Shown here one piece after another: positions 1 through 15,862 of a DNA stretch of 64,000 nt. Positions within the stretch are counted from its first letter, which is position 1. Every line of letters begins with the position of its first letter. Below the pieces are notes generated by a model. That model was not told the origin of the DNA. It did no database searches and worked only from the letters and a program-made list of their open reading frames with translations. The stretch comes from Globodera rostochiensis (lineage: Eukaryota > Nematoda > Chromadorea > Rhabditida > Heteroderidae): positions 2,695,978 to 2,759,977 of the forward strand of contig JAEVLN010000003.1 in NCBI GenBank assembly GCA_018350325.1, given 5' to 3'. The position numbers and the translations under genes are program-made.

Positions 1-167
1 TAGCGATCGGTATCAGGACTTCAAAAAGCTACGCTCCCCAAGCAGTCCATAAACCCATTCCCGAATTGCGCAGATCGAAGTTTGTATTGTTATTGTTGCC
101 CCAATTTTAAATCCCTCAATTCTGTCCCGGGTTTCAAAACGCCGTTCATTAGACCACGCTAGTGTTT

Positions 168-442
168 TCGCCTGACCTTCTTGACCCAAACAGAGTGGCG
201 CTGTTTGGTGTTGTGCCCATTTTGAGCGGGGACAACAGTTTTATGATTTCTGATCCGGAAGCTTTGAAGTACCTTTTGCTGATCGGAGAGAAGGTTCTTG
301 GGCGCCCCATTACAAAGGGTTCGTCGGGGTGCTGAAAGCAAACGGAGTCAAATGCACGCTGGACAAGGTGGACGTCGAGGCGGACTTTGCCGTCAACATG
401 GTCAAATGGTTTTATGAGACAGTGCCCACGGCGTCCGGATAA
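168..442 (+). CDS. 3' end of an unidentified gene (partial, frame conflict)
   Basis: Coding-like sequence ends at TAA 440-442. The last part reads in one frame as a plausible C-terminus (GFVGVLKANGVKC, then NMVKWFYETVPTASG). The stretch before it reads well in a different frame (PDLLDPNRVALFGVVPI, then PEALKYLLLIGEK). The switch falls near 300-320, and no intron of normal size fits there. Either a one-base indel (assembly error or decay) or an unrecognised splice joins them. I do not recognise the family. The start is not visible; it may lie upstream of the window or at 1-167. Confidence 0.35.
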
Positions 443-1501
443 TGGCGGTGGTGGTGCGGACGATGGCAAATGATTACGGGGGGGGGGGGACTTTCCGGAA
501 TTCAACTTTCTCAATCTGCTATAATTGACTATTTTTTATTCCGATCATGTATTTAACTATAATTGACGCATTATTTTTATTTATTGTTTCAAAGGGAAAA
601 GCATTCGATTTTGAAAATCTGGTCTTGATCGGATTAAAAGATCCGACTTTTGTGTTCAACTAAACCTAAAAATTTTATTAAGCAAATTAGTGCACTAAAA
701 AAATTGATCCGATTTCTATTCGACACTCGAATTGGAAGCGGAGATACATACACCCCTAAAATATGACATGCCTAGTCGTTTTTTGAAAAAATGTTATCCA
801 TGCCCTCTGGCGTTTTGTTCCATTTAGTTTTTCAAAAAACCATCGAAATTCTCCAAATTGAAAGGGTTTGTTTGACCCGCCCGTCCCCTGATCAAAACAT
901 ATCCCTGGACCAATCCCTCGCATCTTAATCTTCTTGCATTATCTTTCTGAACTCAAACTGCTTTTCTCCCTTTTTTATTGCATTTTGATGGGATTGAATG
1001 GAATGGAATTTTTTGGATGAATGAATCAACCACCCTCTTTTTTGCCGGCACCAACCGCTTCACACACAGCGCACAATCAGCGAAACCATCGCCGCCCGCC
1101 GCCACCCAATCAGCTTGAAAGCGTCCAGCGGCGGTCAATTTTTGTTGATTTTGGTTACTGCTGGCGTTCAGTTGGAGGGGGGGGGGGTGATTCACCGCAT
1201 TTCTCTCTCTGTCCATTTCCCGGGATGGTCGTCCCCATCGCCTCCTCTTCTGCGAGCCGTTCTGCATTTAAGCATCGGTAATTGGGGCGAACACATCATT
1301 CCGTTTTCATTTTCCATAAAATCGCTGGGGGAGGGGGGGGGGGATTCTTTTACAAAATTTATATTTTTAGAGCGAGAAAGGGTGCCATTGAATTTTTGGG
1401 GAGACAGAAACCTAACCTCTGGTGCTTTCGGAAATGGGTGGCATTGAATTAAATTTTGAAAATTTTCAGTATCCCCCCAACCCTCGGACCACTAACACAA
1501 G
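443..1501. other. Spacer, no gene recognised
   Basis: AT-rich sequence with G runs near 480, 1180 and 1333. Open frames on both strands are short and of unlikely composition. The last part is the probable promoter and 5' UTR of the small secreted-protein gene that follows. I see no clear TATA box. Confidence 0.5.
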
Positions 1502-1920
1502 ATGAACAAGTGGGCTGTCCTCACTCCAATTGTGTAAGTAAAGGGAAATGCAAACTTTCGAACTCTTCGAAACCGTCGGGTTCCAAATGAGTCACATGGC
1601 CAACCATTTAAAATTATTGAACATTTTCCCCAGCCTTTTGATTGCCCTCATCTGCGGGTCGATTCGTGGCGCTGTTGTGCCGGGGCAGCAACAGCCGTCG
1701 GATGCGGCACTTCCGGCGGACTCGCAGCAAATTCCTGGTGGCGCATCATTTTTGAAACAAAATTTAAAATGCCCTGAAAAACGCATGGAATCTCGACAAA
1801 AAATTCATAAAATTTTAAGACAAAATGCGTGAAGTGAATGCCGGTATTTACCCTCCCTCTGATGAGCACCTACCCGAACCCAACAACGGCACCGACGACG
1901 CCACACCGGAAAAGCCGTAA
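1502..1920 (+). CDS. Small secreted protein, 78 aa (three exons)
   Basis: Exons 1502-1533, 1634-1737 and 1820-1920, with GT-AG junctions and matching phases (2, then 1). The protein starts MNKWAVLTPIVLLIALICGS, a clear signal peptide spanning the first intron, followed by a short mature part rich in Pro, Gln, Asp and Glu that ends in LPEPNNGTDDATPEKP. NGT is a possible N-glycosylation site. There are no cysteines in the mature part and no dibasic processing sites. I do not recognise a family. In a plant parasite such a protein could be a secreted effector or a neuropeptide-like precursor, but nothing in the sequence decides this. The last acceptor (tttaag) is the weakest junction. Confidence 0.6.
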
Positions 1921-2037
1921 ACGCGGGGTTTGAAAACGTGAAGTGAAATGAACGAAATGATTTTTTTGTTTGTTTATTTCATGGCACAAAACATTTATCG
2001 TCATTTATATCGATAAATTTGCTGATATATTGTCAGA

Positions 2038-2321
2038 ATGAATTCGGATCAAAGCGCGGGCGCAGTGGGCGCGAAGTCGTCCAACCGAGCGTGGCAAGCT
2101 CCCACAAGTCCGAATCCCCCCAGGCCAAAAATGTCTCGGAGACCAAAACCTCTCGAACCCCCTCCCCCCACCTCCACGTCCGAATCCCCACAGGCCAAAA
2201 ATGTCTCGGATTCCCTCAAGACCAAAAGCAGCTTCAAAGATCTCTGGAGCTTAACCAGGAGCGCCTAAATGAACGACTCCGGCTGCTGAAGATGAACCCT
2301 AGTGTTAGCAACAGTTTTTGA
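2038..2321 (+). CDS. Doubtful repeat-containing ORF
   Basis: ATG 2038 opens a 76-codon frame. An imperfect duplication (gaatccccccaggccaaaaa at about 2112 and its relative at about 2184) encodes ESPQAKNVS twice, but the two copies lie in different frames, separated by a C run near 2160. Joining them would need a change in that C run. The second frame runs on to 2321 (LNQERLNERLRLLKMN). It could be a real Ser/Pro-rich protein with a homopolymer length error, or chance. No splice signals convince me. Confidence 0.25.
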
Positions 2322-2329
2322 TTGCGATT

Positions 2330-3120
2330 TTCTAAAAGCGACCAACTCGCGCGCGATTTCTGTTGACACTAATATGTTCCCTAATTTATCACAAATTCAT
2401 ATTTTGAACATTAATTTGTGGCTAATGTCCGTCCCTAACAGAAGATGTTTCCTTACGAGACGACATTTTTATTATATATGCGCGTGCTGTTTGTCCTGAA
2501 CAAAAAAAAAATGCAAATTTTGCATGAAACGAATGAAGAGGGGGGGGGGGGGGAATTCACCTCCCCCCCCCCGTCCATTTGTCCGTTGGCCCCCCCCCCG
2601 GCATTTGGCCATTCATTCTCGAAAGCGGACAGATAAGTTGCGCCTTCCTTCCTTGCCCCTAAATCTTCTCGCCAATTCCCGCCGGACACCCCCCCCCCCT
2701 CCCCCCAAATGCCATGCCATCCATCCTTTCCCATCCAACGCACTTGGGCTGGCCATGGGGCTCATCTCCCACCCAACACAAATGCATCTGCCAAATTTAT
2801 CTCCTTCCAGCGAGAGAAGACAGACGAAGAATCCCCCCCCCCGGCGCTTTCTGACAGTCGTGGCGTCCACCTTAAGCTAAATTGTGTGAATTGGACGCAC
2901 ACAAAGTCCACGAAAGTTGGGCAAAATTAAGTGAATTGAAGAAAAGTGTGCGCTAGACAAATATTAATTTTTATTCAATTTTAGTTTTACGATTTATTAA
3001 ACTTGGAAATTTGCTAAAAGCAAAGAAAAGCCAAATAAACAAAAAACAGAAGAACAAAAAACTCAGCATAGCATAGCTTACTTAAAGAAGCTTCTCCAAT
3101 CGTCGAATTCGCTTCCATTT
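2330..3120. other. Spacer with G/C homopolymers
   Basis: No gene recognised. G or C runs at about 2540-2552, 2564-2572, 2590-2599, 2690-2699 and 2833-2841. 2930-3070 is AT-rich. Confidence 0.5.
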
Positions 3121-3309
3121 TTTGTCGCCGCCGGCGCCGCCACCTCTTCCCCCCGGGCATTATTGCCTTGACAGTTCAGCCTATCAATCATTTATGCAAA
3201 TATACCCCCCCCCCCCCTATCATTTCCTCTCACTTCGATTCCATCTACATATTTCCCGGACGAAAGCGCAACAAATCGACCGAAAGAGATCGGAAGTGCG
3301 GACAGCAGC

Positions 3310-4285
3310 CGCAGGATGAATGGGATGAGGAAGAAGAGGAGGATGAATTGGTGGATGAGGAATAAAGAGGAGAATGAGAGAGAAAGAAGATGAGGAAATT
3401 GGAGGGAAAAAGAGGAGGATGAATTGGTGAATGAGGAATAAAGAGGAGAATGAGAGAGAAAGAAGATGAGGAAATTGGAGGGAAAAAGAGGAAGAAGAGG
3501 AGAAAATTGGAGGGAAGAAAAGAGGAAGAAGATGAGGATGAATGGGAGGAAGAGGAAGGAGAAGAAGAAAAAGAGGATGAATAGGATAAAGAGGATGAGG
3601 ATGAGGAAGAGAATGGATGGAAAGATAGAGAAAGAAGAAGAAGAGGAGGAAGAATGGGAAGAAAGAGAACGACGAAGAAGAGGAGGATGAATGGGAAGAA
3701 AGAGAAAGAAGAAGAGGAGGAGGAGGAGGAGGAGGAGGAGGAGGAGGATGAATGGGAAGAAAGAGAAAGAAGAAGAGGAGGAGGAAGAATGGGAAGAAAG
3801 AGAAAGAAGAAGAAGAGGAGGATAAATGGGAAGAAAGAGAAAGAAGAAGAAGAGGAGGATAAATGAAAAGAAAGAGAACGAAGAAGAAGAGGAGGATGAA
3901 TGGGAAGAAAGAGAAAGAAGAAGAAGAGGAGGAAGAATGGGAAGAAAGAGAAAGAAGAAGAAGAGGAGGAAGAATGGGAAGAAAGAGAAAGAAGAAGAAG
4001 AGGAGGATAAATGAGAAGAAAGAGAAAGAAGAAGAAGAGGAGGATAAATGGGAAGAAAGAGAAAGAAGAAGATGAGGAAGAATGGGAAGAAAGAGAAAGA
4101 AGAAGAAGAGGAGGATAAATGGGAAGAAAGAGAACGAAGAAGAAGAGGAGAATGAATGAGAAGAAAGAGAAAGAAGAAGAAGAGGAGGATAAATGGGAAG
4201 AAAGAGAACGAAGAAGAAGAGGAGAATGAATGAGAAGAAAGAGAAAGAAGAAGAAGAGGAGGATGAATGGGAAGAAAAGAGTGGA
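3310..4285. repeat. Purine-rich 37-bp minisatellite
   Basis: About 1 kb in which the plus strand is almost only A and G. In the core (about 3650-4270) the unit is near 37 bp: a GGGAAGAAAGAGAAAGAAG-like half followed by GAAGAAGAGGAGGAT, with occasional C and TGA interruptions. 37 is not a multiple of 3, so all three frames cycle through the same polypeptides. This explains the long Ser/Phe/Leu open frames (460 and 402 codons) on the minus strand, which are not genes. The 3310-3650 part is a looser version with a longer unit. Such homopurine tracts can form triplex DNA. Confidence 0.85.
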
Positions 4286-5092
4286 TGAGGAAGATAATTC
4301 TTCCGAAAAGAACGGACGGATTAATATGTGTGACGGGCTGTACATTTTGAGTACGATCTTCTGCTGTTCTTTCCTCCGCCAATTTGAGGGGGGCGGAGGG
4401 GGGGGGGGGGTGAATGAATGGCACCCGCCGGAATGAATGGCACCCACCGCCAACTGTTGCAGTCATAAATGGAAAATGGAGAAAGATGGTTGGTTTGTTG
4501 TCCGCAAAATACGGAGATGAAATGTGTTGGTTGAAGAGATGCTTATCTGCCGATTTATTCATTGAAAGAGTCAATGGAATTTTGTGGAAAATTTAAATAA
4601 AAAATTGCAATAAAAATTGAATTGCTCTCCTCCCCAATTTGGCCCTCAACACACTTTTTGTTGGCCCATTTCTTCAAAATTTAAGCAAGAAAATTTCGTC
4701 GATATCGCCCCGTCGTCAGTGCCATCCGTCCGTCCGTCGTGTTCCCCCCCCCCCCCCCCCACGTCAGTCCCAGTGGGTTTATGGTAGGCCCCTCCCCCCC
4801 ACCTCCCCCAATGCCGCCCCTCTGCATGCCCCTTGGGCGTTGTGCCACTTCTGTCCTAATTCCATCCCCCAGGCACCAACGGCCGCCGTCCGCGAAAGGA
4901 AGGGGGCGGTGGCAGCCAATCGGCGGCGCCAATTCCCCGGGCGCTGTCCCTCCCCTCCCCTCACCAATCTTTCGGTTCGGCGCCCACGGCACGGCCATAA
5001 AAGTATTCTCGGAAGAATTGGGCTCTGCTGGGAATTTGCCCGCTTTCCTGCTGCTGCTGCGTTGAATTCCCCATCGGACGGACGGATCCCAA

Positions 5093-10310
<5,218 letters not shown>

Positions 10311-12532
10311 GCTGCGGGCGGGCGAAGGCCAAAGAAATGGGCCGATTTTTGGCACACGATCTCCGGAATATCAATCAATACCAATCAATCAATTTGCAAT
10401 GTTTCGATCGATCTCCCTTTTCCATTACAATACAATAATAGCAAACAAAACACACAGAGACGAAAGATGATCAACAAAGAAATAAAGAAGAAAGATTTTG
10501 TTTTTGCCAACAATAATTGGCATTCTTACACCATTCGAAAAAGCCTTTATCGATCTGATGACGTCACGTTTACGCGAGAGCTAAGCCCGACTTACTCTAG
10601 ATCAACTAAGTTTCCAAGCATCGAGACTCAAAAAAAAATCCCTGTGACTTTTCTCAAACCTATACCCGAGCTTCTCAAGCAGTTCACTGTGGTTGTGCCG
10701 CTAACGAACTGTCCGGAGTCGCCGCCCAAAACTCAAATATATTTTTGCCACGTGTCGTACCGTCTCACCCGTCGCCTTTTCACGCCCAAAATTAATTCCA
10801 ACAAAAATTCCACCAATTCCATTCATTCAAAAAGGACGCACAGAAAGAGCAATACAATACAATACATGCATAATGTATGTATGTAAAAAACAGCAAAAAA
10901 AAAAAAGTGGGAAAGTTAGGGAGGCATTAAATGGTCCGATCGTAAGGCAATGAATTGGCGGGGGGCGGGGGGGGGGAATTTGAGGAGGGGGGAATTTGGG
11001 GGAAGGGGGGGGGGAATGAATGCGCTGTAGGGGGGAAGAAAGAGCGGTGATGTCCCTGCGCGCGAATTGCGGGCGGTTGGTCTCTGACTTCTTCAGCCCC
11101 ATCAAATGTTGTTGTTTGTTTTGTGTACGACGAATGTATGCGCAGGTGGAGGGGGGGGGGGGGGGGGGACGCGTTCAATTGCTAAAACAGAGGGGAAGAA
11201 AAGAGGAGGAGGGGAACCGGTTGCCGGGCATCTCCAGTTCAGGAGGCAGCACATCATCGACATCATTCATGGACGCGCATCATTGAATGCATGAATGAGT
11301 CAAAGCGAGCCAAAGAAAGTGTTCGGCACCCAACGTGCCGTCCCACATTCAGCAGAGCATTCATTGATTAGTGCCGGCATTCCCTCCCCCCCCCCCCCGC
11401 GGGCACGGATGCTGATTTGTTGAATAATGCATTAATTAGGGTTGCTCCCCGACTCCGACACTTCCGGCTCAGTCCCGAGACACCCTTCCCTTTCAATACC
11501 CCCGACATGGCGACCTTTCAAAAAAAAACCCCGGAAGAACCCCGCCATGCTCTCCCCCCCCCCCCCCCGAAACCCCACCGACAAACACCCCCCCCCCCCC
11601 CCCACACACACACACCACTAATGCCCCCAAGGGTCGGAGAGCAACTTATAAAAATAAGGATTACATCTCACAATGTTCTCAACAAATCATCTATTTATGC
11701 ATCCCATGCACCAAAACCAACTTAACGAAAGCATAAACAAACAATTACTAATGCCCCCCCCCTCCGGCAACACATTCCCCCCGAATACAAAGTCTTTTTT
11801 TTGAATTTCAACACGTATTGACTACAAACAAACAAAACAAATTAATTTGACCCTTCTCCCCCCCCCCCCCCCCGTTTAATTCTCATTTCGTTTGTCTCTT
11901 CGCGCACATTCAGTCACCAGCCACAGCCCCACTTTGGGTCTGAATCAGCCACTCCCCCCCCCCCCCCCCCCCCGGCGCCTCTCTCCCCCCGCTCATACCA
12001 TCGCCATTTTTACCAAAACGTAAAGACGGGAAGGCTAAATTGATTATATCCCACCCCCCCCCCCCCTCGGCCCCGACCAGCCCCGCCCCGTCGCCGCCGC
12101 CGATGACTCCGCCGCTCGTTCAACCGCCGCACAACCAAACAGTCAACAGCATCAACAGCAGCCGCAGCAAGCAGCACCTCGACCTTGCCTTGCCTTTGCC
12201 TCGCCCACCCACCGATTGCTCACCCCTTTTTTAAGAGAATGGTTGGTCACCGACCGATGCATTCCCTTCCCCCCCCCCATTTCACACGATCTCAAGAAGT
12301 GTAATGAATGTGCCCTCCTCCCATCGCCCGCCCCCCCCCGGGCGTTTGGTTGGTTGGTGGTGATTTACGTCATTCCCGTAAATTGTTTCTTCTCCGGATA
12401 ATCGCATACATTTGTAATTCCTCTGAATTTCAATACATAAGCTCTGTTTGTTCCCTCCTCCAGATCAGCTTTTACACCTTACCTCAACGAATTAAACGCA
12501 AATTTTCTGCCCGGACAATTCGGCAAAAAAAA
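10311..12532. other. Spacer between unc-3 and the intermediate filament gene
   Basis: No gene supported. Rich in G or C runs (10962-11015, 11150-11169, 11385-11398, 11559-11604, 11858-11874, 11954-11974, 12053-12066). Open frames here are Pro-, Gly- or Ser-rich products of those runs. About 10400-10520 is probably the unc-3 3' UTR. Confidence 0.5.
11437..11648. mobile_element. MITE-like element, GTTGCTCCCCGAC family
   Basis: Left end tagggttgctccccgactcc and right end ggtcggagagcaactta are inverted repeats. Same family as 28216-28364. The interior is mostly poly-C. No target duplication seen. Confidence 0.45.
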
Positions 12533-15500
12533 ATGTCGGACGATTATCGCAGCTCAATTGGCCCCCGGCCGGCGTTCAATCGCAACTCCAACGCTTATTC
12601 CAGCACGAACGGACCCGTCGGTAAGTGCCATTTCAAATGATGCCGTAACAAAATGCCGTGACTATGGGAGAGGAGTTCGGTGCGGGAGCGGATCCCGCGC
12701 GGCATTTTGCGGGGTCCCGCGCCGTCATACATTCCAGGCGCGGATTGCGGGATTTTGCTGGACTATTTTTTGGGCAAAAATGCAATTAATTCCCGAATTC
12801 TGCTCTTAACAGAAGAGCCCAAAAATCCCGGGGGAATTTGGACTAATCTCTCGAACCGAACAACGAAAAATTGGACGAAAATCATTGGCTAAAAGAGGGG
12901 AGGGGGACGGACGGAATTGGGCTGACTGTTGGGGACTCTCGAGTGCATTCTTCCCCCCCCCCCTCACTCACTCATCTCGATATGTTCTGTGCTGTGCTCC
13001 AAATTTGGCTGGACGGGGGATAATCCCCCCGGATCATCGATCGCCCCCCCCCTCCCCAATTCTCCCCCCCCCATCACTCTCTGTGCTGTTTGTTCATCCG
13101 GTTCGTCTCCCCTCCCCTCCCCCCCGGCGCCCATTCCTTCACAAATGGCGGATTCCTCGGTCCGCTCGTCCTCCGCCTCCTCCTCCTCTCACCACCACCG
13201 CTTTTCAGCGGCTGGCGGCAACCGCGTGCTGAAGATCGTCACGGAGACGATGTCGTCAACCGTCAGCGGTGGCGGCGGCGTGTCGCCCTTCGGCGCCAAC
13301 GCGGCCCAAATCCGCGACTCGCGCGATCGGGAGAAGAAAGAGCTGAGCGATCTGAACGATCGGTTGGCCAATTACATCGAAAAGGTTGGGAGGAGACGCG
13401 GATGGAAATGCCAACTGCCAAATTCAGGTCCGATTTCTGGAGGCCCAGAACCGCAAGTTGAAGGCGGACCTGGACATGCTGCAAGGGCGTCGAGGCAAGG
13501 ACACGATCACCATCAAGACGATGTATGAGAGCGAGATCAACGTGAGTCATGGAATTCCGTTCAAAAAAGGGTTGGTCACCAACGACGACCCTTCGGGGCG
13601 GCCTGTTTAGTAGGGATTGCATTTCGCCGACAGCTAGCAGTTCGGGGTCGTGGGCAAGGTCCAAGTCGGTATTATTCGTGGCATCCCTAGTCCAACCCCT
13701 CAATTAATAAATGGCACTTTCAGACGGCCAAGAAGCTTATTGAAGACACCGGCAAATCGAAGCGCGAGTTGGAGGCGGACGTGGCCAAGCTGCAGCGCGA
13801 CTTGGACGAGCAGCGACGCAAATATGAGGCGAGTGTGAAAAAAACAAAAATAAATAAATTAAATTAAATGTTATTTTTAGGAGGCGGTCCGAGTGCGGGC
13901 GGGTGACCGTGAGAAGCTGGACGACCTGCTGGTGCAGCTCAGCAACCTGGAGGCGGAGATCAGCCTGCTGAAGCGTCGCATTGCCCTGCTGGAGGAGGAG
14001 CTTGGCAAACTGCGCAAGGAGAACACGCGTTTGCATTCGGACCTGCAGCGCGTGCGCGCGGAGTTGGACCAGGAGACGCTGAACCGAATTGACTACCAAA
14101 ACCAGGTGCAGACACTGCTCGAGGAGATCGACTTCATTCGACGGTAATTTTTGTGGCATTGTTTTTTGCAAGACCCCAACCTGCCCGTCCTTGCACAGCT
14201 CGCACGATCAAGAGATCAAAGACTTGCAAGCGATGGCCGCACGCGACACGACCAGCGAAAACCGCGAGTTCTTCCGCAACGAACTCGCGTCGGCCATCCG
14301 CGACATTCGCAACGAGTACGACACGTTGAACAACAAAAATCGCAACGACGTCGAGTCGTGGTACAAACTCAAAGTGCAGGAGATCGAAACGCAAAGCGCA
14401 CGACAGAACATGGAGCAGGGCTACCAAAAGGACGAGCTGAAGCGTCTTCGTGTGCAGCTGACGGACCTCCGCGGCAAATTGTCCGACTTGGAAGCTCGAG
14501 TAAGGGAACAAACATAGCCTGAACAGCTTGGAATTCATGGAATAGCAGAAAACCATTGAAAAAATTTCTCATTCTTTTGAAACGATCGAAAACACCCGCA
14601 AAGTTCAAGCCGTACATCTTTTTGTATGGGAATTATATATTGCCACGCTTTTCCCATCGCAGAACTCACTGTTGGAGAAGCAAACCCAGGAGCTGAACTA
14701 CCAGTTGGAAGATGACCAGCGCGCGTACGAAGATGCGCTGAACGCGAAGGACGCGCAGATCCGCAAGATGCGCGACGAGTGCCAGGCACTGATGGTTGAG
14801 CTGCAGATGCTGCTGGACACCAAACAGACGTTGGACGCCGAGATCGCCATCTACAGGAAGATGCTGGAGGGCGAGGGGGACGGGCCCGGGCTGAAGCAGC
14901 TCGTGGAGCAGGTCGTGCGCACGACCGGGATCAACGAGGTGGCGGACACAGGTTGGAAGTTGCTGTGCATGCACTTTTAAAAAACGAGCCCAAAATGTTT
15001 TTCAGAAACGATGCGCGTCGTGAAGGGCGAGACGTCCTCGCGACAGTCCTACCAACGGTCCGCCAAAGGGAATGTGTCCATTCAGGAGACGTCGCCGGAG
15101 GGCAAATACGTGGTGCTGGAGAACACCCACCGGTCCAAGGAGGAGGCCATTGGCGAGTGGAAGCTGAAGCGTCGCATTGACGGCAAGCGCGAGATTGTCT
15201 ACACACTTCCGGCCAACTTTGTGCTGCGACCAATGGCCCGTCTCAAAGTGCGTTCGGACGCCGACCGATCGATTGATTGATTGATTATCGATTAATCGAT
15301 TCGTCCCCAACCCCAAAATCGATTGGGCTTATTCTCTTTTTACAGGTGTGGGCCCGCAACCAGGGCGGCCTTCACGCGCCGCCGGATCAGCTGATCTTTG
15401 ACGGCGAAGAATCCTTCGGCGTTGGCTCCAACGTGCACACAATTCTCTACAACCGCGAAGGAGAAGTGAGTCGTCAGCCGGGGAAATGGCAAATGATGGC

Positions 15501-15862
15501 AGTGGCACATAACAAATAGTAATGTTCGAGAGTCTCGGGTTTCGAGTCTCGAGTTTTTTGGGGGCCAATCTCGGTCTCGAGTCTCGGGTAAGTTTCAGGT
15601 CTCGAACATCACTAATAACCAACATGGTGTTATGAGCCCGGACTTGAGGACCGATCGAGATTTCGATCGAGAATCTCGATCGGTCCGTGCTCTAGTTGCT
15701 GTGCGTACTGAATTTGTAATTAAAATGCTTCAAATTTTCACGGCATGGCATCCGTGTAAACCTCTGCTGCTGGCTGTGAATCATTCTCCAAATCCCTTGC
15801 AGGAACGTGCCACGCACATTCAGCGTTCGAGCCAGACGGCCGCCGCCGCCGCCTCCGCCTGA
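12533..15862 (+). CDS. Cytoplasmic intermediate filament protein (nematode IFA/IFB type)
   Basis: Ten exons: 12533-12620, 13209-13384, 13428-13541, 13724-13828, 13881-14143, 14199-14499, 14663-14951, 15006-15247, 15346-15465, 15803-15862; 585 aa, all phases agree. A Ser-rich head is followed by coil 1 starting [17 protein letters not shown] and [10 protein letters not shown], a long alpha-helical heptad rod, the rod-end consensus [16 protein letters not shown], and a lamin-tail (LTD) domain ([55 protein letters not shown]). The nematode lamin-type long coil 1B is present. It forms cytoplasmic 10-nm filaments, in nematodes mainly in epidermis and other epithelia. There is no nuclear localisation signal or C-terminal CaaX, so it is not lamin. 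An alternative first exon starts at ATG 13145 (see separate entry). Intron 4 is GC-AG. IFA versus IFB cannot be settled here. Confidence 0.92.
13145..13384 (+). CDS. Alternative first exon of the intermediate filament gene
   Basis: ATG 13145 begins [15 protein letters not shown] and reads without a break through the acceptor at 13208/13209 into the shared exon. Codon TCA-G at the acceptor keeps the same frame as the spliced form from ATG 12533. The 588-bp intron upstream then acts as a second promoter region. The two starts would give proteins of about 585 and 577 aa that differ only in the head. Alternative promoters with different heads are known for C. elegans ifb-1. Use of each start is inferred. 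Confidence 0.6.
15517..15614. mobile_element. hAT-like MITE, TAGTGATG-CGAGA family (98 bp)
   Basis: In the last intron of the filament gene. Ends tagtaatgttcgagag and tctcgaacatcacta are inverted repeats. Flanks ataacaaa and ataaccaa form a one-mismatch 8-bp target duplication. Same family as 61544-61682, which has perfect 8-bp duplications. Confidence 0.7.
15640..15695. mobile_element. Short inverted-repeat element, GACCGATCGAGA family
   Basis: Follows the previous element by about 25 bp in the same intron. Arms ggacttgaggaccgatcgag and tctcgatcggtccgtgctct fold on each other through gatcgagaatctcgatc. Relatives at 7508-7564 and 20737-20905. Confidence 0.6.

Noticed and set aside
3192..4574. 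460- and 402-codon Ser/Phe/Leu open frames on the minus strand
   Set aside because: They follow the frame-cycling purine minisatellite; composition is pure repeat and there are no splice or start signals.
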